Notes under the pieces: generated by a model
Database searches by the model: none
Seen by the model: the letters and a program-made list of their open reading frames with translations, nothing else
Told to the model about the DNA's origin: nothing
In this document: piece after piece, positions 54,608 through 63,014 of the stretch
Layout: every line of letters starts with the position of its first letter
How positions within the stretch are numbered: position 1 is the stretch's first letter
Origin: Gordonia zhaorongruii
GTDB lineage: Bacteria; Actinomycetota; Actinomycetes; Mycobacteriales; Mycobacteriaceae
Assembly: GCF_007559005.1 (NCBI RefSeq)
Contig: NZ_CP041763.1
Span: 186,001-250,000 of the forward strand
Length of the DNA: 64,000 bases
Reading direction: 5' to 3'
Position numbers and translations under genes: made by a program

Positions 54608-56173
54608 TCAGCTCGGCGGCGGCGGAGGCTTCGGTGCGCCCTTGGGCGGCGGGATCTTCGCGTAGGCACGGGCACCTCCGGACTCCGAGGGCGGAGTCGG
54701 TGCGGCCGCCGCTGCCGTCCCGGCGGGTTCCCGGTCAGGCGACGGGTCCCAACCGGTATCGACCAGGCGTTTCTGCACCACGACGGCCAGGGCGAGAAGG
54801 GTCGCGCCGATCGCCAGCATCACCAGCACACCGGGGACCCCACCGATCTTGCCCGCGTTACCGAGGAGGATCCCGTACCAGCCGAAGTCGGCGTCTCCGA
54901 AGGTGGTGTTCTCTTCGCCGAAGCTGCCGAGCACTCCGAGCAGGAGCGCGGGGAGGAACGTGATGAGCAGACCGTTCGCGAACGCGCCGAGCATCGCGCC
55001 CCGTCTTCCGCCTGTGGCGTTTCCGTACACACCTGCTGCACCGCCGGTGAAGAAGTGCGGGACCAAGCCGGGGAGGACCAGGGCCCAGCCGAAGGCCGGT
55101 CCGAGCCACGTCGTCAGGACGGCGAGGCCCGCCAGTCCTGCGACGAAGCTCGAGATGAAGCCGATGAGCACGGCGTTCTGCGCATACGGGAACACGATGG
55201 GCGCGTCCAGCGCAGGCACCGCGCCCGGGACCACGCGTTCGGCGATACCCGCGAACGCGGGCACGAGTTCGCCGAGGATGGTGCGCACACCGAACAGGAT
55301 GACGGCGACGGCGACACCGAAACTCAGGCCCTGCGTCACGCCGGTCATCAAGAAGTTGCCCATTCCGGTGGAGGCGCCCGAACCGTCCTCCGCCGCGTAC
55401 GCGAGGTAGGCCTCGGAGCTGCCGACGCGGCCCACGTAGACGAGGGACACCACGAAGTACATGAGCACCATCGACAACGCGGTCGCCACCATCGAGTCAC
55501 GGAGGAAACGCAGTGACTCCGGGAGCTTGAGATCTTCGGCCGAACGGCTCCGTTTTCCGCCGGCGAAGCGGCCGACGATGCCCGACACCACGTAGCCGAG
55601 GGTGCCGAAGTGCCCGATGGCGATCGAGTTGTCGCCGGTGATCCTCTTGGTCCACGGCTGCGAGATGGCGGGCAGCGCCACCATCACCACGCCCAGGAGC
55701 ACGCCGCCCGCAGTCACGACAGTCACCGCGTTGAGCCCACTCGTCGCGAGCACGATCGTCAGCAGCGTCGCCATGAACAACGTGTGGTGGCCGGTGAGGA
55801 ACACGTACCGCAGCGGCGTGAAGCGCGCGAGAACGAGACTCACCACGAAACCGAGGATCATCAGCCAGGCGACCTGTGCGCCGTACTCGTTCTGGGCGAT
55901 GCCGACGATCGCCTCATTGGTGGGGACCACGCCGTGCGCGCCGGTCGCGCCCTGCAGCATCACGCCGAGCGGTTCGAGCGAGGACACGACCAATGTCGAT
56001 CCCGCGCCGATCAGCAGGAACCCGAGAGTGGCCTTGAGTGCACCGCCGATGACCTCGCCGATGGACTTGCGGAGTGCGAACAGTCCGACGGCCGTGATGA
56101 TCCCGATGAGATACGCGGGGACGGAGAGGATCTCATTGACGATGAATTCGGCGGCGGTGACCAACCAGTCCAT
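54608..56173 (-). CDS. PTS system, ascorbate-family (UlaA) IIC component
   Basis: This 521-residue membrane permease has about eleven transmembrane helices. It shows GGALKATLGFLLIGAGS, GTLGYVVSGIVGRFAGG and PHFFTGGAAGVYGNATGGRRG, typical of the ascorbate-galactitol (Ula/Sga) PTS family. It ends in a Pro/Ala-rich cytoplasmic tail. The start ATG (56173) lies 11 nt after the IIAB stop. Sugar uptake needs general PTS proteins that lie outside the window. Confidence 0.9.
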   Translation of the reverse strand: MDWLVTAAEFIVNEILSVPAYLIGIITAVGLFALRKSIGEVIGGALKATLGFLLIGAGSTLVVSSLEPLGVMLQGATGAHGVVPTNEAIVGIAQNEYGAQVAWLMILGFVVSLVLARFTPLRYVFLTGHHTLFMATLLTIVLATSGLNAVTVVTAGGVLLGVVMVALPAISQPWTKRITGDNSIAIGHFGTLGYVVSGIVGRFAGGKRSRSAEDLKLPESLRFLRDSMVATALSMVLMYFVVSLVYVGRVGSSEAYLAYAAEDGSGASTGMGNFLMTGVTQGLSFGVAVAVILFGVRTILGELVPAFAGIAERVVPGAVPALDAPIVFPYAQNAVLIGFISSFVAGLAGLAVLTTWLGPAFGWALVLPGLVPHFFTGGAAGVYGNATGGRRGAMLGAFANGLLITFLPALLLGVLGSFGEENTTFGDADFGWYGILLGNAGKIGGVPGVLVMLAIGATLLALAVVVQKRLVDTGWDPSPDREPAGTAAAAAPTPPSESGGARAYAKIPPPKGAPKPPPPPS

Positions 56174-56184
56174 GATCGCTCGTT

Positions 56185-56952
56185 TCAGACGTCGTAGTTG
56201 TCGCGGAGGGCCGCATCGATCTCATCGGTGCTGGTGAAGTTATTGATGACCGTGACAGGGACTCCGACATCGCCGAGCGTGCGGGCGATCTCACCGGAGG
56301 TGAGGATCAGGTCCGATTCCTTGGCCTTGCCCTTCGCCGAGATGGTGTCGGTTGCCTCCACCGAGATGAACGGCGCCCAACCCCAGCGGTTCAGAACCTG
56401 CTCGAGCGTGTTCTTCAAGAACAGGCTGGTGCCCAGTCCGTTGCCGCATACGGTGAGGATCTTGTTGGTGGTGTTCCGCTGCGCGTCCTCGGATTCGGGC
56501 GCCTTCGCACCGCCCAGGATCTCGAGGACCACCTCCGGCGTCGGGGCGCCCTCCAGCGCATCACGTCGAGTCCGATCGCCGATCACCTTCGCCAGGTCGG
56601 CCATCGCCGCCGTATGGGCGGCGGTGTCCGTGGCGGCGAGGGCGACGATCAGATCGACCGGATCGTTCGACCGGTGACCGAACGCGACCGGACGGGCGAG
56701 CCGGACCCAGGACATTCCGGTGCGGTGCACTGCGGGCGACGGTCGCGCATGAGCGAAGGCGAAGCCGGGCGCGATGACGATGTACGGCCCCTTCTCGACC
56801 ACGCTCTCGATCATCTCAGCGGTGTACGTGTCGGTCGCGATGCCGGTGGACGTCAGCAGCGATCCGGCGACGGTCAGCGCTTCCTGCCAGTCGTCCACCT
56901 CGACATCGAGCGCTATCGCGTCCCGGCGCAGCAATTCGGTCAGAGCAGTCAC
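56185..56952 (-). CDS. PTS IIA-IIB fusion protein (ascorbate type)
   Basis: This 255-residue phosphocarrier has a IIA domain at about 5-145 with the phospho-His68 in APGFAFAHARPSP. The IIB domain spans about 163-255 with the phospho-Cys169 in ILTVCGNGLGTSLFLK. It passes phosphate from HPr through IIA and IIB to the incoming sugar at the IIC protein, its downstream neighbour. The ATG at 56952 is the start. Confidence 0.92.
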   Translation of the reverse strand: MTALTELLRRDAIALDVEVDDWQEALTVAGSLLTSTGIATDTYTAEMIESVVEKGPYIVIAPGFAFAHARPSPAVHRTGMSWVRLARPVAFGHRSNDPVDLIVALAATDTAAHTAAMADLAKVIGDRTRRDALEGAPTPEVVLEILGGAKAPESEDAQRNTTNKILTVCGNGLGTSLFLKNTLEQVLNRWGWAPFISVEATDTISAKGKAKESDLILTSGEIARTLGDVGVPVTVINNFTSTDEIDAALRDNYDV

Positions 56953-57016
56953 AATCTGGACCGTAGCCCGTCAGGCGAGACGGCCGAGGGCGAAATCGGG
57001 TTCCGATCGATCGGGC

Positions 57017-57047
57017 TTGACCTTCGCACGTTGTCAACGTCTTAGGT
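57017..57047 (+). promoter_or_regulatory. MerR-type promoter with a 19-bp spacer and inner palindrome
   Basis: TTGACC (57017-57022) and TTAGGT (57042-57047) are separated by 19 bp. The spacer contains the 13-bp palindrome ACGTTGTCAACGT, with ACCT/AGGT at its outer ends. Over-long spacers with a central dyad are the signature of MerR activation. The promoter reads into the HEAT-repeat gene and the MerR-HEAT gene. Confidence 0.7.
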
Positions 57048-57070
57048 GGATCGTGAAAGGAGTGATCACG

Positions 57071-57757
57071 ATGATCCCGAACAGCGAGAAGTCCACCAGG
57101 ATGGCGGCGGCGTTGCGGGCAGCCGATTCGTCGACGCGTCTGCAGGCAGCGCTCGCTGTGGGAACCGACCCGGACGCGAGAGTGCTCGACCTGCTGATCG
57201 AGCGGTGCCGTGTGGAATCGGACTTCTTCGTGCGCGACATGCTCACGTGGGCGCTCACACGATTTCCTGTGGAGGCCACGGTTCCGATGCTTGTGGCGGA
57301 ACTCGACTCGTCCGTACCGCAGGCTCGCAGCCAGGCATTGCACACGTTGTCGAAGGTCGGCGAGCCCGCCGAATCAGCCTCCGGTGGAGCGCTGGGGGTC
57401 TGGCAGGCGATCACGGGAGACCTTCTCACTGATGCCGATGACGAGGTGGCGCGCAGTGCGTGGCGGGCCGCCGTGATCGTCGTTCCCGCCGGTGCGGAGG
57501 AGGCTCTGGCTGCCATACTGGCGACACAGTTCGGTCGGGGCGACGCCGCGATGCACCGGAGTCTGAGCCGCGCCTTCGTCGAACTGGGCGAGGCGGTGAT
57601 GCCGGTGCTCCGAGGCTTCCAGAGCGATGCGGACGCGGTGGTGCGCGGGCACGCGGCGGCGACCGAACGGCTGATGGACGACCCCGACTCGGCGTTCGCG
57701 TTCGACGTCGACGAGGCCCGCCGGATCGACGCGATCGGCTCAGGGCAGGACAGGTGA
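57071..57757 (+). CDS. HEAT-repeat protein
   Basis: This 228-residue all-helical protein has four to five HEAT-like repeats: LDLLIERCRVESDFFVRDMLTWALTRF, VPMLVAELDSSVPQARSQALHTLSKVG, LLTDADDEVARSAWRAAVIV, and a later VMPVLRGFQSDADAVVRGHAA. No catalytic motif is seen; such solenoids bind proteins or nucleic acid. The ATG at 57071 has AAAGGAG 9 nt upstream. It precedes the MerR-HEAT gene by 7 nt, and the shared repeat type suggests physical interaction. Confidence 0.88.
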   Translation: MIPNSEKSTRMAAALRAADSSTRLQAALAVGTDPDARVLDLLIERCRVESDFFVRDMLTWALTRFPVEATVPMLVAELDSSVPQARSQALHTLSKVGEPAESASGGALGVWQAITGDLLTDADDEVARSAWRAAVIVVPAGAEEALAAILATQFGRGDAAMHRSLSRAFVELGEAVMPVLRGFQSDADAVVRGHAAATERLMDDPDSAFAFDVDEARRIDAIGSGQDR

Positions 57758-57764
57758 GGACGGC

Positions 57765-58748
57765 ATGCGAATCGGCGAGGTGGCGCGGCGCTCGGGAGTG
57801 AGCGCCCGCATGCTGCGGCACTACGAGTCGCTCGGGATCGCCGGCCCGAGCGGCCGGACGTCGGCCGGGTACCGCGAGTACGCGCCGGCGGACATCGTCC
57901 GCATCTTTCAGGTGGAGGCCCTGCGTGCGTTGGGACTGTCTCTGCGTGAGGTAGGGCGGGCGCTAGACGATCCGGAGTTCCGGCCGGCAGATCTCGTCGG
58001 ACAGCTTGCCGAGAGGTCGGAGCAGCGGATCGCTCGCGAACGGGAGCTTCTGAGCCGACTCGATCAGGTCATCGACGTCGGGCCGCAGGACTGGGAACAG
58101 GTACTCGGAGTGCTCGCCCTCCTGGCCGGACTGGGGTCCGATGACGAGAACCGTCGACAGCGCACTGCGCTGACGTCCGAAGCGCTGCCGGAAGCAGCCA
58201 CGGTCAAGGCCGTTCTCACCGAGGGTGATCCCAATGTGGCCGGTGCCCTGCGATGGGCGTTGGCCCGTGGGGGCGGCGAGGCAGCGGCGCTGTTCGCGAG
58301 TCTGATCGACGACGAGGACCTCACGGTCCGGCGACGGTCGGTGTTGGCCGTCGCCGAACTGCCGGGCTCGGATGCCGTGGAGGTGCTCGTTGGAGCGCTC
58401 GCCGACCGTGACCCGGTCGTCCGCGGTCGCGCGGCTCTCGCGGTCGCCCGGCACGGCGACGATCGAGCAGTCGGCACCCTCGTGCAGATGGTGGTCGACG
58501 GCGTGCGCGACGTAGACGCGGCGGATGCGCTCACCGAGTTCGCGCGTCGCCTTCCCGGGGAGGGGATCGCGGAGCGACTGGTCCGTGAACTGGGCGCCGC
58601 GAGTGCGGAGGGCAGACGTCGCATAGCGCAGGCGCTCGGTGAGATTCCGGGGTCGGTCGCGGGCGCGGCCCTTGATCGACTGACCGAGGACGACGATGAC
58701 GCGACGGCGGTCACCGCCGAGTACTTGACGTCGGTGCGGCCGGACTGA
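57765..58748 (+). CDS. MerR-family regulator fused to HEAT repeats
   Basis: This 327-residue regulator has a winged helix-turn-helix at 1-70 (MRIGEVARRSGVSARMLRHYESLG and SAGYREYAPADIVRIFQV) and a dimerisation helix at about 75-115. A C-terminal effector region made of HEAT repeats (about 145-320) contains FASLIDDEDLTVRRRSVLAVAELP and ALADRDPVVRGRAALAVARHG. It likely regulates the 19-bp-spacer promoter at 57017. A HEAT solenoid as effector domain, with a separate HEAT protein in the same operon, is uncommon. Confidence 0.88.
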   Translation: MRIGEVARRSGVSARMLRHYESLGIAGPSGRTSAGYREYAPADIVRIFQVEALRALGLSLREVGRALDDPEFRPADLVGQLAERSEQRIARERELLSRLDQVIDVGPQDWEQVLGVLALLAGLGSDDENRRQRTALTSEALPEAATVKAVLTEGDPNVAGALRWALARGGGEAAALFASLIDDEDLTVRRRSVLAVAELPGSDAVEVLVGALADRDPVVRGRAALAVARHGDDRAVGTLVQMVVDGVRDVDAADALTEFARRLPGEGIAERLVRELGAASAEGRRRIAQALGEIPGSVAGAALDRLTEDDDDATAVTAEYLTSVRPD

Positions 58749-58776
58749 CCCTTCCACCGGTGTTCCGCGTTCGGGG

Positions 58777-59634
58777 CTAGTGCTTCCGCGTTCCCGGAAG
58801 CACGCCCGCGTCGATCACGGATTTGACGTACGGGCGGATTCGGCTGAGCAGGTTATCGACCTCGGGCACCGACCACGCCTGTTCGGTCAGCGCGTCGGTC
58901 GTCGCCTCGATGTCGTCGTAGACAGCCGCGCCGTCGGCGGTCAGCTGATGGCCGTCCGAGATCCGCTCGGCCAGACCGCGGTCGACGAGACGGTCGACCG
59001 ATGCATCCCAGTCGGCGTCGGACCAGCCGCGGGTCAGCTTCACCATCTCGCGGCCCAGGACCCGGCGGTGCACGTTCGGATCGGGGAGTGTCGCCTCGTG
59101 GAAGGTGACGGCGTCCAGCGCTTCGAGACCGTGGAGGACGAGGGTCGCGATGTGGTTGTCGCCCCGCCATTCGCGCAGAACTGCGACGTTGGTCCAGAGA
59201 CGGAGCAGATGGTTGTCTTCCGGTGCCCGGGTTGCGGCCCATGCGGCGGCGAGGGGTCGTCCGCCGAACGGCAGGCCCTCGGCGAGATGACCGAACGCGT
59301 CTGCGAGTTCGGGGATCTCGGGGTCATCGGCTCGCTCGCCGAGGATGGCGCGAAGCTGCTCATCGAGCATCTCGAAGCGTCGATCGGCGATCGACCCGAG
59401 GCCGGCGGCCCGCGCGCGCTCCCATCCTGCGGTCACGAGGTCGGGTGCGAAGTTGTAGAACGACGAGATCACCACCGGTGCACTGCAATCGCCGAGCGGC
59501 GCACCGCGAGCACCGAGGTAGAACGCATGCGGGTCGACACCGGTGTCGGCGTGGGCGTCGCCGAGGCCGGGGTTGAAGTAGGCGAGCACATGAAAGGGCT
59601 CGAGGGCTTCGTAGGCTTTGCGGGCTGCGCTCAT
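58777..59634 (-). CDS. SCO6745 family protein
   Basis: This 285-residue cytoplasmic protein matches the actinobacterial SCO6745 family. It shows ARKAYEALEPFHVLAYF at the N-terminus, YLGARGAPLG, VVISSFYNFAPDLV, and APEDNHLLRLWTNVAVLREWRGDNHIATL in the middle. A C-terminal winged-helix-like region follows (DWDASVDRLVDRGLAERISDGHQLTADG). The layout suggests a ligand-responsive regulator, but its function is unknown. It is convergent with the MerR-HEAT gene. Confidence 0.82.
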   Translation of the reverse strand: MSAARKAYEALEPFHVLAYFNPGLGDAHADTGVDPHAFYLGARGAPLGDCSAPVVISSFYNFAPDLVTAGWERARAAGLGSIADRRFEMLDEQLRAILGERADDPEIPELADAFGHLAEGLPFGGRPLAAAWAATRAPEDNHLLRLWTNVAVLREWRGDNHIATLVLHGLEALDAVTFHEATLPDPNVHRRVLGREMVKLTRGWSDADWDASVDRLVDRGLAERISDGHQLTADGAAVYDDIEATTDALTEQAWSVPEVDNLLSRIRPYVKSVIDAGVLPGTRKH

Positions 59635-59827
59635 GCGTCAACGATCACCGGGGGAGTCCGGGGTGTCAATCCCCGGGCACGGCGGTGCCGCGGTCGGACT
59701 TGCTCGTCTGCGACGACAGCGGGCGCGGTGCCGACCCGTCGTGGAGTCGGCCCCGCGCCCGAAGTGGCACTTGCAGACCAGTGCCTACGGCACGTCCGTC
59801 ATGTGCCGGTGTCGCTGACGGCTGCGA

Positions 59828-60796
59828 TCACGGACGCTTCTGCTGTCGGCCGGAATCGTCGAGGTCGGTGTCGATGCGCTCCTTGCGGACATCGTCCGAC
59901 ACGGTCTTGTTCTCGGTGACCGCTTCGGTGCCCATGCGGACGCGCTCCACCGGTACCTGCTCCTTGTTGACCACGAGACGCTCCTCGTGCAGCGGGACCT
60001 CGATCGCCTCGTCGCCGATGGTCGACTTGTCGTCCAGTTTGGCAGCTTCGTCGGCGGAGATCGGAGTCCGCTCCACGACCACCTCTTCGCGCGTGACGGG
60101 AACCTCGACCTGCTGCTTCTCAGTGACGACGTACTTGCGCAGTCGTGCCTTCCCGGCCACTTCCTGCTGCTTGTCGACGTTGAGCTGCTCTTCGTGGCGG
60201 ATCACGGTGTCGTCGTTATCCGCGGCCTGTGCGGGAGCGTTACGGCCGGCGGTGGCGTCATTTGTCGAGCGGGCATCGGTCGGAGCATGCGTGCCGGCGG
60301 CTCCGGCGGGAGCTCCCGTCGTCGGTGAGCCGGTGGCAGCAGCGGTGCCGGCAGCAGCGGTACCTGCTGCGGCAGTACCGGCGGCCGCGGTGCCGGCGGC
60401 AGCCTGGCCCGAGGTTTCACGCTGCGGAGTCTGACCGTTGTCGGCGTGCCGTCCCGACTGTCCGGGCGAATCGGCGCCGTTCGGGCGAATGCCGTAGTGC
60501 GCGAACAGTTCCTGTTCCTGGGAAGCGCTGATGCCGTCGTCGGTGTCGAGGTGCGGGGCATCCTTCACCGCGGCCTTGGTCGGCGCGACGACGAGGTCGT
60601 CACCGGAGACCGAGGCGCCGGCGAGGGGAACCATGGAACTGTTCAAGCCGAACAGCCCGGTGTTCACTGCCGCCCACTTCGGCGAGCCGCTCTGGTTGTC
60701 GAGGTAGATCTGATCGACCTTGCCGATCTTGTCGCCGCTCTGATCGAGAGCCTTCGCACCGATCAGGTTTTCGAGGTTGTTCTGGGTGATGCTCAT
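59828..60796 (-). CDS. PRC-barrel and DUF2382 stress-response protein
   Basis: This 322-residue protein has a PRC-barrel at about 9-80 (LIGAKALDQSGDKIGKVDQIYLDN). A low-complexity Ala/Gly/Thr linker follows with a repeated AAAGT pentapeptide (about 133-155). The C-terminal DUF2382 domain (about 198-310) shows IRHEEQLNVDKQQEVAGKARLRKYV, EVPVTREEVVVERTPI and EVPLHEERLVVNKE. This domain pair is found in YsnF/AvaK-like general stress proteins. AAGGGAG precedes the ATG at 60796. Confidence 0.9.
   Translation of the reverse strand: MSITQNNLENLIGAKALDQSGDKIGKVDQIYLDNQSGSPKWAAVNTGLFGLNSSMVPLAGASVSGDDLVVAPTKAAVKDAPHLDTDDGISASQEQELFAHYGIRPNGADSPGQSGRHADNGQTPQRETSGQAAAGTAAAGTAAAGTAAAGTAAATGSPTTGAPAGAAGTHAPTDARSTNDATAGRNAPAQAADNDDTVIRHEEQLNVDKQQEVAGKARLRKYVVTEKQQVEVPVTREEVVVERTPISADEAAKLDDKSTIGDEAIEVPLHEERLVVNKEQVPVERVRMGTEAVTENKTVSDDVRKERIDTDLDDSGRQQKRP
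60335..60411. repeat. 15-bp minisatellite coding for AAAGT repeats
   Basis: About four to five imperfect 15-bp units (GCAGCGGTGCCGGCA-like on the plus strand) encode the AAAGT pentapeptides of the PRC/DUF2382 protein linker. The copy number may vary between strains. Confidence 0.75.
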
Positions 60797-61434
60797 AATT
60801 GATCTCCCTTCATCATGTCCTCGGGGTCCCCCCTGCGAGGATTAGCGCCCGATTCTCGCGATCTCTGCGCGACGCTTCGGTGCGCCTGCATCCACCCGAA
60901 CATATTCGGTAGTCCTCTGCACCTGATGGCACCGCACAGACGCATGGATATCAGGCAAAATGCGGGTGAATATGCAGCGTATACGGCTAGTGAGGGTTTG
61001 TGGATCGACGGTACGTGTGTAAATCAACACCGGATGATTATCGCACTCTCAGGCTTCTCCGAAATGTGTCAAAGTATGTGCGTCGAATCAGACGGTGGCG
61101 TTATGTGCTTTTGTCGGATTCGCCGTTAGGTATATCTATTCGGTGTCCGGAATACGTGTGCCATTGAGGGTTTATCGAAGTATTCAGGCGAGGTGAATTC
61201 GCCCGTGTTCGCGCCGGAGCGAAAGGGTCGGCGTCGACGTGGGCCGCGGCCGGATCGGGTGCGGGCCGGACCGCCTCGGTAAGGCCGATGCGCTGCAGAA
61301 AGTGGAATCGGATAGTGTCCACCGTGAATGGGTCGATCAGCGACCGAACGTCGGCAATGTCGGATAAGGCACCCAGCGGTCCACGTTGGCGCCCGCCGGA
61401 AGTTCAATCCCCTGCACTCGAGGAGGTTTCGTTA
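60797..61434. other. AT-richer intergenic region, no convincing gene
   Basis: In this 638-bp gap, 61021-61080 has only 26 of 60 G/C, far below the surroundings. An imperfect inverted repeat (CGAATCAGAC at 61084-61093, GTCGGATTCG at 61113-61122) lies inside. Open frames here have poor codon usage and no ribosome-binding site. It probably holds the regulated promoter(s) of the stress protein and the beta-propeller gene. Confidence 0.6.
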
Positions 61435-62709
61435 ATGGTGAGGCGTGCATCAGGTGCCCTGAAACTGCGAAGAGCCGTCCCTCGCGCAGCTGGTGCGGCA
61501 CTGCTTCTGACGGCTCTCTCCGCTCCTGCGGCGTTCGCCGCACCTGACAGCGAGCCGGGGGGCGGCCTCCGCGAGGTGCTGTTCGTCGGGAACAACTGGG
61601 AAGGAACGGCCGACGTCATCGAGGCCGCCGGTTCCTACCGCAAGGTGGGGCGCATCAACGCCGTTCCAGACAAGGAAAAGCGCTTAGCGGAAATCCGTTC
61701 GAACCCGGCCAAGCTCGGATACTTCCTAGGAATCCGGGAGACCGTCGGCGAAGGGCACGATCAGTACGTCGACGATCTGTACTCGACCGCCGACGGCGGA
61801 TCAATAGTCCTATCTCGCCCCAGTTTTGCGGATGTGGTGTCGATCGACACGTCGTCCGGCAAAGTTAACTGGCGCTTCCCGGTTGCGGGTTTCCGGGCCG
61901 ACCACATGGCGATGTCTCCCGACGGGAAGACGGTCGCGGTCTCGGCGTCGACGAGCAATACGGTGCACGTGATCGATGTGGCGAGCGGCACCGAGAAGGG
62001 GCGTTTCGCGACGGGTGACAAGCCGCACGAGAACCTGTACAGCCAGGACGGCAAGTACATCTGGAACATGGCCATCGGTGATGTGAACACGCCGCTCGAT
62101 GCGCCGTCCCTGGATTTCACGAAGGGCGACCGGTACATCACTGTTGTCGACACCGCGACTTTCGAACGGGTGCGGAAGATCGACATGCGGAAGCGGCTCG
62201 ACGCGTTCGGCCGCAAGGACCTGTCCGATTCGGTCCGACCCGTCGCGTTCACACCCGACGAGGACAAGCTGTACTTCCAGGTGTCGTTCTTCAACGGGTT
62301 CGTCGAGTACGACATTCCGAGCGACAAGATCACGCGGATCAAGGAACTCCCCAAGAACCCCGAAACCGACCCGGCACGTATCTCCTGGGTCAACGACTCG
62401 CGTCACCACGGCCTATCTATGAGTCCGGACGGCGACAAGCTCTGCGTTGCGGGGACTATGGACGACTACGCCACCATCGTTGACCGCAGAACCCTGAGAC
62501 AAGGGCCGCTCGTCCCGGTCAGCAAGCCGTACTGGGCCACCGTCAACGGCGATGGCACTGCGTGCATCGTGTCCGAGAGCGGGTCGGATTCTGTCTCGGC
62601 CATCGACTTCTCGACAGGGAGGAAGGTCGCCGACATCTCCGTCGGTGACCATCCCCAGCGGGTACGGCTCGGTGTGGTCCCAGCGGACTGGAACGGCACT
62701 GCGGACTAG
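61435..62709 (+). CDS. Secreted YVTN-type beta-propeller protein
   Basis: This 424-residue secreted protein has a signal peptide at about 1-35 (AAGAALLLTALSAPAAFAAP). Propeller repeats follow: HMAMSPDGKTVAVSASTSNTVHVIDVASGTEKGRF, SQDGKYIWNMAIGDV, VAFTPDEDKLYFQVS, GLSMSPDGDKLCVAGT and VSAIDFSTGRKVADI. No catalytic motif is visible; a binding role is likely. The ATG at 61435 has GAGGAGG upstream. A 17-bp duplication straddles its stop codon. Confidence 0.85.
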   Translation: MVRRASGALKLRRAVPRAAGAALLLTALSAPAAFAAPDSEPGGGLREVLFVGNNWEGTADVIEAAGSYRKVGRINAVPDKEKRLAEIRSNPAKLGYFLGIRETVGEGHDQYVDDLYSTADGGSIVLSRPSFADVVSIDTSSGKVNWRFPVAGFRADHMAMSPDGKTVAVSASTSNTVHVIDVASGTEKGRFATGDKPHENLYSQDGKYIWNMAIGDVNTPLDAPSLDFTKGDRYITVVDTATFERVRKIDMRKRLDAFGRKDLSDSVRPVAFTPDEDKLYFQVSFFNGFVEYDIPSDKITRIKELPKNPETDPARISWVNDSRHHGLSMSPDGDKLCVAGTMDDYATIVDRRTLRQGPLVPVSKPYWATVNGDGTACIVSESGSDSVSAIDFSTGRKVADISVGDHPQRVRLGVVPADWNGTAD

Positions 62710-62725
62710 AACGACACTGCGGACT
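62691..62725. repeat. 17-bp near-tandem duplication across the stop codon
   Basis: GAACGGCACTGCGGACT (62691-62707) is repeated as GAACGACACTGCGGACT (62709-62725), differing at one base. The TAG stop at 62707-62709 lies at the junction, and the second copy ends in TGA in the same frame. Confidence 0.85.
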
Positions 62726-62751
62726 GAGTGGCTCGGGTGCTCCAGATACGA

Positions 62752-62789
62752 TGAAAGGCCAGGTTGAAATACTCTGACCTGGCCTTTCA
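62752..62789. terminator. Bidirectional terminator between the beta-propeller gene and tRNA-Gly
   Basis: TGAAAGGCCAGGT and ACCTGGCCTTTCA form a perfect 13-bp stem with a 12-nt loop. The stem base is A/T-rich on both sides. It follows the propeller gene and, on the other strand, tRNA-Gly. Confidence 0.8.
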
Positions 62790-62790
62790 A

Positions 62791-62864
62791 TGGAGCCGAT
62801 GACGGGAATCGAACCCGCACTCTCAGCTTGGGAAGCTGATGTTCTACCACTAAACTACATCGGC
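62791..62864 (-). tRNA. tRNA-Gly (anticodon CCC)
   Basis: A 74-nt tRNA including an encoded CCA. The acceptor GCCGATG pairs with CATCGGC, the anticodon stem TCAGC/GCTGA has the loop TTCCCAA (U33, anticodon CCC, A37), and the T-arm contains GGTTCGAATCC. Confidence 0.95.
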
Positions 62865-63014
62865 GCAGCACCACGACCGGGTGCGGGAACCACTCTAACA
62901 AAGCAGGATCCGGCTGCTCACAGCGGCAAAGGTCACACCGCATCGCCTCCGGTGCCATCGGTTACAAAATTCCAGAATTCCGGTAGCTGACCTGCAGTCG
63001 GTTAACCTCAGTAT

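Noticed and set aside
60815..61129. A 104-codon plus-strand frame in the AT-richer gap
   Set aside because: It has no ribosome-binding site or leaderless -10, a Cys-rich composition with no domain, and crosses the inverted repeat.
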